Origin: Pseudaquabacterium pictum
GTDB lineage: Bacteria; Pseudomonadota; Gammaproteobacteria; Burkholderiales; Burkholderiaceae_C
Assembly: GCF_005403045.1 (NCBI RefSeq)
Contig: NZ_BJCL01000012.1
Location: 91,465-155,464, forward strand
Direction of reading: 5' to 3'
DNA length: 64,000 nt
Each line of letters opens with the position of its first letter. Position 1 is the stretch's first letter. The translations under genes and the position numbers were made by a program. The notes beneath the pieces were generated by a model, which had not been told where the DNA came from, made no database searches, and was given only the letters and a program-made list of their open reading frames with translations. Below, piece after piece: positions 33,550 to 41,831 of the stretch.

Positions 33550-35076
33550 TCAGCCAGCCTGACCGGCCGGCAGCCGGAACACCGACACCAGCTCCACCAG
33601 TTGCAGCGCCTGCTGGCGCAGGCTGTCGGCCGCCGCGGCGCTCTGCTCGACCAGGGCTGCGTTCTGCTGTGTCGAGGTGTCGAGCTGGCCCATGGTCTCG
33701 CCCAGGCGGTGCACGCCGCCGTGCTGGGCCAGGCTGGCGGCGGAAATGGTTGCGACGATGTCGGTCACCTCGCGGATCGACGCCACCGTCTGCTGCATCG
33801 CGCTGCCGGCACGGTCGACCAGCGTGGTGCCGTCCTCCACCGTCTGCACGCTGGCCTGGATCAGCTGCTTGATCTCGCGGGCCGCATCGGCCGAGCGGCG
33901 CGCCAGGCTGCGCACCTCGCTGGCCACCACCGCGAAGCCGCGGCCCTGTTCGCCGGCGCGGGCGGCTTCCACCGCCGCGTTCAGCGCCAGGATGTTGGTC
34001 TGGAAGGCGATGCCGTCGATCACGCCGATGATGTCGGCGATGCGCCGGGAGCTGTCGTTGATGCCCTGCATCGTCTGCACCACCTCGCCCATCACCTCGC
34101 CGCCCTGCACCGCCACCTGGGAGGCGCCCTGGGCCAGCGCGTTGGCCTGGCGCGCGCTGTCGGCGTTCTGCGCCACGGTCGTGCCCAGCTCCGCGGTGGA
34201 CGCGCTGGTGCGCTGCAGCGAGGCCGCCTGCTGCTCGGTGCGCAACGACAGGTCCTGGTTGCCCTGGGCGATCTGGGCGCTGGCCGAGGCCACGCTCTCG
34301 GCATTGACGCGCACCTGGGCCACCACATGGGCCAGGCTGTCGCGGATGCGCGCCAGCGCCTGCATCACGGTGGCCGCTTCACCGGCCTGCTGCACCGGAA
34401 TGTCCACCGCCAGGTCGTAGGCGGCCAGCCGGTTGGCCAGCGCGCAGGCCAGCGCCGGCTCGCCGCCCAGGCGGGAGAACACCACGCGGTAGAGCTGGGT
34501 GCCGATCAGCAGCAGGGCCAGCGCGCTGCCGGCCGCCCCGGTGGCGCCCAGCAGCAGCAGGCGCGATTCGGCCTGCTGCGCTGCCTGTTGCTCCGCCGCT
34601 TCCACGGCGGCAACGGCCTTGACCAGCGGCTCAGACAGACCGGCCACCTTGCCGTAGGCCAGCATCGACGCATCGTCCGATGCCGACACGCCCTTGATCT
34701 TCAGCAAGGCCTGGGCGGCGGCAGTCATCGCGGTCCAGGCGGGCTGCACCTCCTGGCGCAACGCCAGGCCGACGGCATCGTCGCCATGGTGGGTCAGCAG
34801 TTGCTGCAGGCGGCGCTCGAAGCCGGCGCCGGCATCCTTGACCATCGCGGTGGCGGTCGACGAGCCGTCGGTCAGCAGCATCTCGTTGAGGCCACGCAGG
34901 TAGACCTGCAGGTCGGTCTGGGCCTGGCTGGCCCGTGCGGCGGTGTCGCGGCTGGTGGTGGCCTGGTGGTGCAGGGCGCCGATGCCGCAGGCCAGGGCCA
35001 GCAGCACCAGGGCCAGCAGACCCAGGCAACTGAGCAGCCAGCGGCGCAGGCTCCAGGCGGTGTCGGGACGGGTCAT
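33550..35076 (-). CDS. Methyl-accepting chemotaxis protein, no C-terminal pentapeptide
   Basis: Encodes 508 residues: short cytoplasmic tail, first helix at about 12-32, a four-helix-bundle type periplasmic domain (about 33-175), a second helix near LLLLGATGAAGSALALLLIG, HAMP-like segment and signalling domain. The receptor tip reads [37 protein letters not shown]. The C-terminus is RLPAGQAG, without the xWxxF methyltransferase-docking motif. The last gene of the leftward chemotaxis group, 51 bp downstream of the rhodanese-like gene. Ligand unknown. Confidence 0.9.
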   Translation of the reverse strand: MTRPDTAWSLRRWLLSCLGLLALVLLALACGIGALHHQATTSRDTAARASQAQTDLQVYLRGLNEMLLTDGSSTATAMVKDAGAGFERRLQQLLTHHGDDAVGLALRQEVQPAWTAMTAAAQALLKIKGVSASDDASMLAYGKVAGLSEPLVKAVAAVEAAEQQAAQQAESRLLLLGATGAAGSALALLLIGTQLYRVVFSRLGGEPALACALANRLAAYDLAVDIPVQQAGEAATVMQALARIRDSLAHVVAQVRVNAESVASASAQIAQGNQDLSLRTEQQAASLQRTSASTAELGTTVAQNADSARQANALAQGASQVAVQGGEVMGEVVQTMQGINDSSRRIADIIGVIDGIAFQTNILALNAAVEAARAGEQGRGFAVVASEVRSLARRSADAAREIKQLIQASVQTVEDGTTLVDRAGSAMQQTVASIREVTDIVATISAASLAQHGGVHRLGETMGQLDTSTQQNAALVEQSAAAADSLRQQALQLVELVSVFRLPAGQAG

Positions 35077-35127
35077 GGCGGGACTTCTCGGTCAGTGGAC
35101 AGTGGTGGCGTGCGGCGGCGGGGCGGG

Positions 35128-35595
35128 TCAGCGCTCCACCGGCAGGGCCTTGGCCTGCCAGTCGGCCAGGCCGCCGCGCATGTACAGCACCTGCTTGTGC
35201 CCGGCCTTCACGCTCAGCACGGCGGCCTTGTAGGACTTCCAGCCCGTCGGGCCATCGCTGTAGAAGACCACCGGCGCGTTCTTGTCCTTGGGCAGCTTGT
35301 CGAGCTCGAAGCTGTCGGCCGACACGTCGAAGTCGGCAACCGGCTCGCTCTTCTCCTTGTACGCGGCCGTCACCGCGCCCGGCACCCGGCCCTTGCCGAA
35401 ATTCACGACGCTGCGGGTGTCGACGAAGACCGCGGACTTGGCATCGAGCAGCTTCTTGCCTTCCTCCACGGTGATCACCTTGCCGCCGGCCAGCGTGGTC
35501 GGCGTCTCGGGCTTGCTGGCCCAGCCGGTCTGGCTGGTCAGCAGGGTGGCCACGGCCAGGCTCAGTTGGGCGACGTGGCGGCGGTTGAAAGGCAT
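35128..35595 (-). CDS. Periplasmic rhodanese-like protein without the catalytic cysteine
   Basis: Encodes 155 residues with a signal peptide (cleavage near GWA, 26). The rhodanese fold is recognisable: ITVEEGKKLLDAKSAVFVDTRS, a beta strand ending VVFY, and the C-terminal YMRGGLADWQAKALPVE. The active-site loop after VVFY reads SDGPTGWKSYKAA, where Cys is expected at about residue 113, so persulfide chemistry of the usual type is unlikely. A clear AAGGAG precedes the ATG. It sits between two receptor genes, so it may be a sensor partner or simply co-expressed. Confidence 0.8.
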   Translation of the reverse strand: MPFNRRHVAQLSLAVATLLTSQTGWASKPETPTTLAGGKVITVEEGKKLLDAKSAVFVDTRSVVNFGKGRVPGAVTAAYKEKSEPVADFDVSADSFELDKLPKDKNAPVVFYSDGPTGWKSYKAAVLSVKAGHKQVLYMRGGLADWQAKALPVER

Positions 35596-35781
35596 GGGAA
35601 CTCCTTGTCGGTCAGCGGTGTGGAAGGGGTTTCGCGCTGGTGGCACCGGCAGTGGCGCCGCACAGCTTCCCGGGTATCGGCACCACACCGGTGCATCTGT
35701 AGGGAGACCTTGCGCAGATTGTCAGGAAAGCACGCAGTGCGTGCCGCCGCCGGCTGCGCCGCGTTGGCGGCTGCACACGTG

Positions 35782-35822
35782 ACGAGGGGTGCCGCGGCGG
35801 TCTGCGCCGGGGCACCCCTCGT
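35782..35822 (-). terminator. GC-rich hairpin downstream of the truncated receptor gene
   Basis: ACGAGGGGTGCC (35782-35793) and GGCACCCCTCGT (35811-35822) form a perfect 12-bp stem with a 17-base loop, starting 25 bases after the receptor's stop on the leftward transcript. There is no T-tract, so it may act as a stability element or a weak factor-dependent terminator. It separates the receptor gene from the rhodanese-like gene. Confidence 0.5.
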
Positions 35823-35846
35823 GGTGGGCGGGTCAGGCCCGCCGGA

Positions 35847-37361
35847 TCAGAACGATTCCCAGTCGTCGTTGGATGGCGGCGAGACCGGTCGCGAGGTCTC
35901 GCGGGCCTGGGCGATGGCGGCCTGCGCGGCTTCCGGCGGACGGGCCGGAGCGGCAGGGCGCGGGGCGGGTGCGGCGGCGCGCAGTGCCGGTGCGGCGGCA
36001 GCGGTGATCTCGCCGATGACGTCGGTCACCCGCTGCACACTGGCCACGATCTCGCCCATGGTGCTGCCGGCGTCCTGCACCAGACGGGCACCGGTCTCCA
36101 CCTTCTCGACGCTGGTGCCGATCAGGGTCTTGATCTCGCGGGCGGCCTCGGCGCTGCGCTGGGCGAGGCTGCGCACCTCGCTGGCCACCACGGCGAAGCC
36201 GCGGCCCTGCTCGCCGGCGCGGGCGGCTTCCACCGCCGCGTTCAGCGCCAGGATGTTGGTCTGGAAGGCGATGCCGTCGATGGTGCCGATGATGTCGGCG
36301 ATGCGCTTGGACGAGCTGTTGATCTCGTCCATGGTGCTGACCACCTGGCTGACCACCTCGCCGCCGCGCTGGGCGACGGTCTGGGCGCTGGCGGCGAGCT
36401 GGTTGGCCTGGGCAGCGGCATCGGCGCTCTGGCGCACGTTGGCGGTCAGCTGCTGCAGGCTGCCGGCGGTTTGCTGCAGGTTGCTGGCGGTCTGCTCGGT
36501 GCGGTGGCTCAGGTCGGCATTGCCGCTGGCCACCTCGCTGCTGGCCACCTGGATCGATTCGGCCGACTGCCGCACCTGGCCGACGATGCCGCGCAGCGCA
36601 TCGCGCATGGTGGCCAGGGCCCGCTGCACGGCGCCGATCTCGTCCTGCCGGTGGGTCTCGACCTCGACATCGAGGTCGCCATCGCCGATGCGGCGGGCCA
36701 CCTCGACCAGGCGGTCCATCGGCCGGCAGACCGCGCGCACCGTCAGCACCGTGCTGACCAGCAGCAGCGAGACGACCGCCACCACCACCGCCAGCACGGC
36801 CCACACGGTGCGCATGCGCTCGGCGCCCGACTGCGCCCGCACCGCGGCCGTGTGCTCGCGCTGCAGGTCCACATAGGCCTGCTGCGCCGCCAGGTAGGTG
36901 GTGATCGCCGGCTGCACCTTGTCGGCCAGCATCGCCTTGGCGGCGGCGGCATCGCCAGCGGCCTTGGTCTTGCTGGCAGCGTCACGCGCGGCGATGTAGG
37001 CCTTGCGGGTCTCGGCGATGCGGTCCATCGCTGCGCGCTCGTGGGCTTCGGTCGCGGCGGCATCCACCCGCTTCTGGATCTCGGAGATGCGGGCCGAGGT
37101 CTCGGCGATCTCGGGTTTCAGCGCGGCGTCCACCGCCGGGTCGCTGCTGACCAGGCTGGCGACGACGCGCACCACGTTGGATTGCGTCAGCCCGCGCCAG
37201 GCCGAGGCATCCATCAGTTTCTCTTCGGCGACGCGCAGCTGGTCGGAGGCCTGCTGGATCTGGCCGGTGGTGCGCACCGACACCGTGGCGCCGACAAGCA
37301 GCAGCAGGCCGGTGATGGCCAGCGTGGGCAGCCACAGGCGGTTGGCAATGTTGAGGCGCAT
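35847..37361 (-). CDS. Methyl-accepting chemotaxis protein with shortened signalling domain
   Basis: Encodes 504 residues: helices at about 11-31 and 190-210 around a four-helix-bundle ligand domain, HAMP, and signalling domain whose tip is [36 protein letters not shown]. After [13 protein letters not shown] the sequence jumps to [17 protein letters not shown] and ends SNDDWESF. The neighbouring receptor at 39684-41786 continues for about 52 more residues (EQSEGIGQVNG to TFHL) before its linker. So the final helix of the four-helix bundle, including the second methylation region, is missing, while the xWxxF pentapeptide (DWESF) is kept. The frame is intact. Probably altered or non-functional in signalling. 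Confidence 0.85.
   Translation of the reverse strand: MRLNIANRLWLPTLAITGLLLLVGATVSVRTTGQIQQASDQLRVAEEKLMDASAWRGLTQSNVVRVVASLVSSDPAVDAALKPEIAETSARISEIQKRVDAAATEAHERAAMDRIAETRKAYIAARDAASKTKAAGDAAAAKAMLADKVQPAITTYLAAQQAYVDLQREHTAAVRAQSGAERMRTVWAVLAVVVAVVSLLLVSTVLTVRAVCRPMDRLVEVARRIGDGDLDVEVETHRQDEIGAVQRALATMRDALRGIVGQVRQSAESIQVASSEVASGNADLSHRTEQTASNLQQTAGSLQQLTANVRQSADAAAQANQLAASAQTVAQRGGEVVSQVVSTMDEINSSSKRIADIIGTIDGIAFQTNILALNAAVEAARAGEQGRGFAVVASEVRSLAQRSAEAAREIKTLIGTSVEKVETGARLVQDAGSTMGEIVASVQRVTDVIGEITAAAAPALRAAAPAPRPAAPARPPEAAQAAIAQARETSRPVSPPSNDDWESF
36001..36579 (-). repeat. Near-identical receptor tract, copy 1
   Basis: These 579 bp match 40039-40617 with no gaps and about four mismatches by eye (for example CACAC versus CACGC and GGTTTGC versus GGTCTGC). 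Outside the block the two receptor genes differ strongly, including their ligand domains and tails. Such identity limited to the signalling domain points to a recent gene conversion or duplication. Confidence 0.9.
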
Positions 37362-37413
37362 GGTGGTGGCGCTTTCGATGCAAGACGGCGGGCGCGGTGC
37401 GCCCGCGGGAAAC

Positions 37414-37959
37414 TCAGGCTGACAGGCTGTCCATCAGGCCCATGTCGCTGCTGCCCATCAGGGCTTCGATGTCCATCAGGATCAGCATGCGGTCGGCGAC
37501 GCTGCCGATGCCGGTGATGAAGCCGGCATCGATGTTGGCGTTGAGCTGCGGCGCGGGGCGGATGGCCTCGCCGGACAGCTCCAGCACGTCGGACACCGAG
37601 TCGACCACCGCACCGACCACCCGGCCGCGCACGTTGAGCACGATCACCACGGTGAAGTGGTTGTACTCGGCGCTGTCGCAGCCCAGCTTCAGCCGCAGGT
37701 CGACGATGGGCACGATGACGCCGCGCAGGTTGACCACGCCCTTGAGGAAGCCGGGCGCGTTGGCGATGCGCGTGGGCTGCTCGTAGGAACGGATCTCCTG
37801 CACGCGCAGGATGTCGATGCCGTACTCCTCGGCACCGAGGCGGAAGGTGAGGTATTCGCCATGTGCGGCCTGGCTGGCTGCGGCGCGGCTGCCGGCGGCC
37901 TGGATCGCGCGGTTGGCCTCGTGGCGCGCCACCTGGGCGGCGTCGGTGATCATGTCCAT
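37414..37959 (-). CDS. cheW: Chemotaxis coupling protein CheW
   Basis: Encodes 181 residues. After a 33-residue Ala-rich leader the CheW fold begins [47 protein letters not shown], followed by [16 protein letters not shown] sequence ([12 protein letters not shown]). It links receptors to CheA. Start at 37959 has GGAG ten bases upstream; a second ATG two codons later is possible. It lies between two receptor genes in the leftward operon. Confidence 0.92.
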   Translation of the reverse strand: MDMITDAAQVARHEANRAIQAAGSRAAASQAAHGEYLTFRLGAEEYGIDILRVQEIRSYEQPTRIANAPGFLKGVVNLRGVIVPIVDLRLKLGCDSAEYNHFTVVIVLNVRGRVVGAVVDSVSDVLELSGEAIRPAPQLNANIDAGFITGIGSVADRMLILMDIEALMGSSDMGLMDSLSA

Positions 37960-38071
37960 GGTGGGGCTGGCTCCGGTGGGGCTGGATGGCGACGGCGGGA
38001 TGCCGTCAGGGGAATATCGGCCGGCGGTGGCGGCACTTGAGGCTGCCCCGCCCGGCCATGCGCACAAGGGC

Positions 38072-39637
38072 TCAGGCCGGCACCTGGAACCGCGAGACCA
38101 CCGCGTTCAGGCGGTGGGCCTGGTCCTTCAAGCTCTCGGCCGCGGCGGCGCTCTGCTCGACCAGGGCGGCGTTCTGCTGCGTCATGCCGTCCAGGTCGCT
38201 GACGGCGCCGTTGATCTGGCCGATGCCCTGGCTCTGCTCGCTGGCGGCCTGGCTGATGGTCTCGATGGTGGCCTGCACCCGCTGCACGCTGGCGACGATC
38301 TCGTCCATGGTGCCGCCGGCTGCCTGCACCAGGCGCGTGCCGTTGTCGACCTTGTCGACGCTGGCGGCGATCAGGGACTTGATCTCGCGGGCGGCGGCGG
38401 CGCTGCGCTGGGCGAGGCTGCGCACCTCGCCGGCCACCACGGCGAAGCCGCGGCCCTGTTCGCCGGCACGGGCGGCTTCCACCGCCGCGTTCAGCGCCAG
38501 GATGTTGGTCTGGAAGGCGATGCCGTCGATGGTGCCGATGATGTCGGCGATGCGCCGGCTGGCGGTGTGGATCTCCTCCATGGTGCGCACCACCTCGGCC
38601 ACGGTGGCGCCGCCGCGCTCGGCCACGCCGCTGGCCGACTGCGCCAGCGCGCTGGCATCGCGCGCCGATCCGGCGCTCTGTTGCACGCTCTGGGTGAGCT
38701 GCTGCATCGCGCCGGCGGTGTGCTGCAGGCTGCCGGCCGTCTGCTCGGTGCGGCTGCTGAGGTCCTGGTTGCCGGAGGCCACTTCCTCGCTGGCACCCTG
38801 GATGTTGCCGGAGGCCTGCCGCACCTCGCCCACCAGGCCCGCCAGGGCCTGCTGCATGCCGGCCAGGGCGCGCAGCAGGGCGGCAGCCTCGTCCTTGCCG
38901 TCCACCTGCACCGGCCGGGTCAGGTCGCCCTCGGCGATGGCCAGGGCCAGGTCGCGGGCCTGCTGCATCGGCAGGATGATCGAGCGGGAGTTCATCAGCG
39001 TCAGCGGCACCACCACCACCACCACCACGCCCAGGGCGACCAGGAACATCCACATCGCCTGCTGCATCGAGGCGTCGAAGTGCCCCTGCGTCTCCACGGC
39101 CTCGGCGTTGACGATCTTGTCGATGGCGGCCAGGCGCGACTCGACGGCGCTGACATGCTGCTTGGCGCGCGCCAGCATCTTGTCGGCGGCGATGGCGGTG
39201 TCGTAGGCGCCGTTCTGGATCTGCTCCAGCACCTTGGCGGTGGCGGTCTCGTAGGCCACCAGTTCCTTCAGCGAGTCACGGGCCAGCGGGTTGTCCTCGT
39301 CCTCGTCGCCCTCGAGCATGCTGGAGAACGCGCTGCGGGTCCGCCCCAGCGCCGCCGCCCAGGCCTCGCGGGCCTTGAGCACGGCCACGCCATCCTCGTA
39401 GTGGATGACCATGTCCTTTTCGTGCCGGCGCACCTCGCCCAGGCTGTTCAGGGCATCGGCGACGTTGCGCACCTCCTTGATGGAGTGGTGCATGAAGTCA
39501 TGGTTCAGCGCCATCAGCTGGCGGCCACCCAGCAGGCCGATGGCGCCGACCAGGCCGAACAGGCCCAGCACCAGCAGGATGGCGCCCTGCATGCGCAGGC
39601 GGATGGAAAAGCCGCGGATCCAGGTGGAGGAAGTCAT
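38072..39637 (-). CDS. Methyl-accepting chemotaxis protein, four-helix-bundle type
   Basis: Encodes 521 residues. First membrane helix about 16-38, periplasmic helical-bundle domain with [15 protein letters not shown], second helix [25 protein letters not shown] ([27 protein letters not shown]), then the signalling tip as in other receptors. The C-terminus is SRFQVPA, without the pentapeptide. The HAMP and helix I sequence [18 protein letters not shown] resembles Tsr/Tar-type receptors of betaproteobacteria. Ligand unknown. It precedes cheW by 112 bp. Confidence 0.92.
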   Translation of the reverse strand: MTSSTWIRGFSIRLRMQGAILLVLGLFGLVGAIGLLGGRQLMALNHDFMHHSIKEVRNVADALNSLGEVRRHEKDMVIHYEDGVAVLKAREAWAAALGRTRSAFSSMLEGDEDEDNPLARDSLKELVAYETATAKVLEQIQNGAYDTAIAADKMLARAKQHVSAVESRLAAIDKIVNAEAVETQGHFDASMQQAMWMFLVALGVVVVVVVPLTLMNSRSIILPMQQARDLALAIAEGDLTRPVQVDGKDEAAALLRALAGMQQALAGLVGEVRQASGNIQGASEEVASGNQDLSSRTEQTAGSLQHTAGAMQQLTQSVQQSAGSARDASALAQSASGVAERGGATVAEVVRTMEEIHTASRRIADIIGTIDGIAFQTNILALNAAVEAARAGEQGRGFAVVAGEVRSLAQRSAAAAREIKSLIAASVDKVDNGTRLVQAAGGTMDEIVASVQRVQATIETISQAASEQSQGIGQINGAVSDLDGMTQQNAALVEQSAAAAESLKDQAHRLNAVVSRFQVPA

Positions 39638-39683
39638 GCCCGGGTTCCAGTGCAGTCATGGCGGGCGGTGCGACCGGGTCGTG

Positions 39684-41786
39684 TCAGAACGATTCCCAGT
39701 CGGCGCCAGCAGGTTCAGGTTCGGACCGTTGGACTGCGGCGGCCGGCGGGACAGCAGGGCCCGGCCGTGCGGCCGGACGTGAGGGGGCAGGGCGGGGCGC
39801 TGCAGCGGCCATGGCCGGCTTGGCGCTCGGCCTGGCGGCGGCGGCTGGCGCGGGAACCGCCACGTCGCCCAGGTGGAAGGTGCCCACCACCTGGGTCAGG
39901 CGATGGGCCTGGTCTTTCAGGCTCTCGGCGGCGGCGGCGCCTTCTTCCACCAGGGCCGCGTTCTGCTGGGTCATCTGGTCGAGGTTGGCCACTGCGCCGT
40001 TGACCTGGCCGATGCCTTCGCTCTGCTCGGCGGCGGCGGCGGTGATCTCGCCGATGACGTCGGTCACCCGCTGCACGCTGGCCACGATCTCGCCCATGGT
40101 GCTGCCGGCGTCCTGCACCAGGCGGGCACCGGTCTCCACCTTCTCGACGCTGGTGCCGATCAGGGTCTTGATCTCGCGGGCGGCCTCGGCGCTGCGCTGG
40201 GCGAGGCTGCGCACCTCGCTGGCCACCACGGCGAAGCCGCGGCCCTGCTCGCCGGCGCGGGCGGCTTCCACCGCCGCGTTCAGCGCCAGGATGTTGGTCT
40301 GGAAGGCGATGCCGTCGATGGTGCCGATGATGTCGGCGATGCGCTTGGACGAGCTGTTGATCTCGTCCATGGTGCTGACCACCTGGCTGACCACCTCGCC
40401 GCCGCGCTGGGCGACGGTCTGGGCGCTGGCGGCGAGCTGGTTGGCCTGGGCGGCGGCATCGGCGCTCTGGCGCACGTTGGCGGTCAGCTGCTGCAGGCTG
40501 CCGGCGGTCTGCTGCAGGTTGCTGGCGGTCTGCTCGGTGCGGTGGCTCAGGTCGGCATTGCCGCTGGCCACCTCGCTGCTGGCCACCTGGATCGATTCGG
40601 CCGACTGCCGCACCTGGGCGATGGCGGCCACCAGGGTCTGGCGCATCTGCTCGGCCTGGCCGGCGAGTTCACCGATCTCGTCGTTCCGTGTGCGCACGAC
40701 CGGGCGGGTCAGGTCGCCGGCGGTCACGGCGGCCAGGCTGTGGCTCAGCGCCCGCAGCGGGTCGGCCACCTGGCGCCGCAGCGTCCAGGCCAGGCCGAGA
40801 CCGAGCCCTGCAGCGGTCAGCCCGAACAGACCCAGGAAGGGCATCAGGGAGGCGTAGTGCGGCGCCATGACTTCACGCTGCGACGCCTCGGCCACCACCA
40901 GCCAGCCGGACAGCTTGCTGCGGCGGGTCACGGCCCAGCGGTCGTTGCCGCTGGCCAGCAGCGGCGTGGCCATGTCGACCACGGCACCGTCGGCCGCGGA
41001 CAGGGCGGCCAGCGTGGGCTCGGCACCGGGATAGGCCTCCAGCACCTTCTTGCCCTTGGCACTGGGATGGGCCGTGAAGACCGCATCGGCGGCCTTCTTG
41101 CGGGGATCGATCACCAGCACGCCGCCGGTCTCGAACAGCTTGCTGTCGGCCACCAGCTGTTCCAGCTGCGTCTGGAAGGTGGACAGGTCAAAGCCGGTGA
41201 ACAGGATGGCCACCACCTTGCCGCTGCCGTCCTTGACCGGTTGGTAGCGGGTCATGTAGGGCTTGCCGAACAGGAAGGCCCGCCCGGTGTAGGCCTGTCC
41301 GGCCATGGCCAGGGCATGGGCCGGGTGCTGGGCACCCAGCATGGTGCCCATGGCCCGCTCGCCGTTTTCCTTCTTCAGTGACGTGGTGATGCGCTTGAAG
41401 TCGTCACCCTGGCGCATGAAGACGGTGGCGACGCCGCCGGTGTTGGCCTGGAAGGCATCGACGGCGGTGAAATTGCCGTTGAGCTTGTCGCCCTGGTGCG
41501 TCAGCACGCCGGCGGCTTCGTCGAGCGTGAAGTCTGCCGAGAACGCGCCGGCGAAGGTGCCGTGGAAGCGTTCTGCCAGCAGCGTGGCGGCGCCATCGAA
41601 GGCGTCGAGCGACTGTGCCAGTGCATCGGCCTTGGCCGTGGCCAGGTCGACGGCGGCGCGGTGCGTCTCGCGGCTGGTGCTCCACGCCATGGCGGCGCAG
41701 ATGCCGGCAATGGCCAGGCCGATGGCAGCACTGCCCATCCAGGCCACCCGCGTGGACACCGATGAGGTCGAGGTTCTGGCCGTCAC
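39684..41786 (-). CDS. Methyl-accepting chemotaxis protein with Cache ligand domain
   Basis: Encodes 700 residues from GTG 41786. Membrane helix about 17-37, a Cache_3/Cache_2-type periplasmic domain (about 40-310: ADFTLDEAAGVLTHQGDKLNG, GKPYMTRYQPVKDGSGKVVAILFTGFD, GNDRWAVTRRSKLSGWLVVAEA), second helix, HAMP, full signalling domain ([26 protein letters not shown]) and a Pro/Ala tail ending GADWESF, the CheR-docking pentapeptide type. It is the complete counterpart to the shortened receptor at 35847-37361. Cache domains usually bind small organic acids or amino acids; the ligand is not predictable here. Confidence 0.92.
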   Translation of the reverse strand: MTARTSTSSVSTRVAWMGSAAIGLAIAGICAAMAWSTSRETHRAAVDLATAKADALAQSLDAFDGAATLLAERFHGTFAGAFSADFTLDEAAGVLTHQGDKLNGNFTAVDAFQANTGGVATVFMRQGDDFKRITTSLKKENGERAMGTMLGAQHPAHALAMAGQAYTGRAFLFGKPYMTRYQPVKDGSGKVVAILFTGFDLSTFQTQLEQLVADSKLFETGGVLVIDPRKKAADAVFTAHPSAKGKKVLEAYPGAEPTLAALSAADGAVVDMATPLLASGNDRWAVTRRSKLSGWLVVAEASQREVMAPHYASLMPFLGLFGLTAAGLGLGLAWTLRRQVADPLRALSHSLAAVTAGDLTRPVVRTRNDEIGELAGQAEQMRQTLVAAIAQVRQSAESIQVASSEVASGNADLSHRTEQTASNLQQTAGSLQQLTANVRQSADAAAQANQLAASAQTVAQRGGEVVSQVVSTMDEINSSSKRIADIIGTIDGIAFQTNILALNAAVEAARAGEQGRGFAVVASEVRSLAQRSAEAAREIKTLIGTSVEKVETGARLVQDAGSTMGEIVASVQRVTDVIGEITAAAAEQSEGIGQVNGAVANLDQMTQQNAALVEEGAAAAESLKDQAHRLTQVVGTFHLGDVAVPAPAAAARPSAKPAMAAAAPRPAPSRPAARPGPAVPPAAAVQRSEPEPAGADWESF
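40039..40617 (-). repeat. Near-identical receptor tract, copy 2
   Basis: Partner of 36001-36579 (offset 4038 bp, no gaps). The block covers the central signalling region from just after HAMP to VTDVIGEIT. The shared segment ends at the point where the shortened copy diverges, so the deletion and the sequence homogenisation may be linked events. Confidence 0.9.
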
Positions 41787-41831
41787 TTGCAGTCTTTCTG
41801 GTCGGGAAGGGCGGCGTGCTGCCGCCCGGGT

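Noticed and set aside
35660..35700. Sigma-28 promoter (GCCGATAC) upstream of the rhodanese-like gene
   Set aside because: The -10-like word is good, but the sequence at the required 11-base spacing matches the -35 consensus at only two of eight positions.
33601..36876. A 1091-codon open frame on the plus strand across the receptor genes
   Set aside because: It lies antisense to two receptor genes and the rhodanese-like gene, and its product is His/Gly/Ala/Arg low-complexity sequence without any domain. It is an artefact of the high GC third-position bias.
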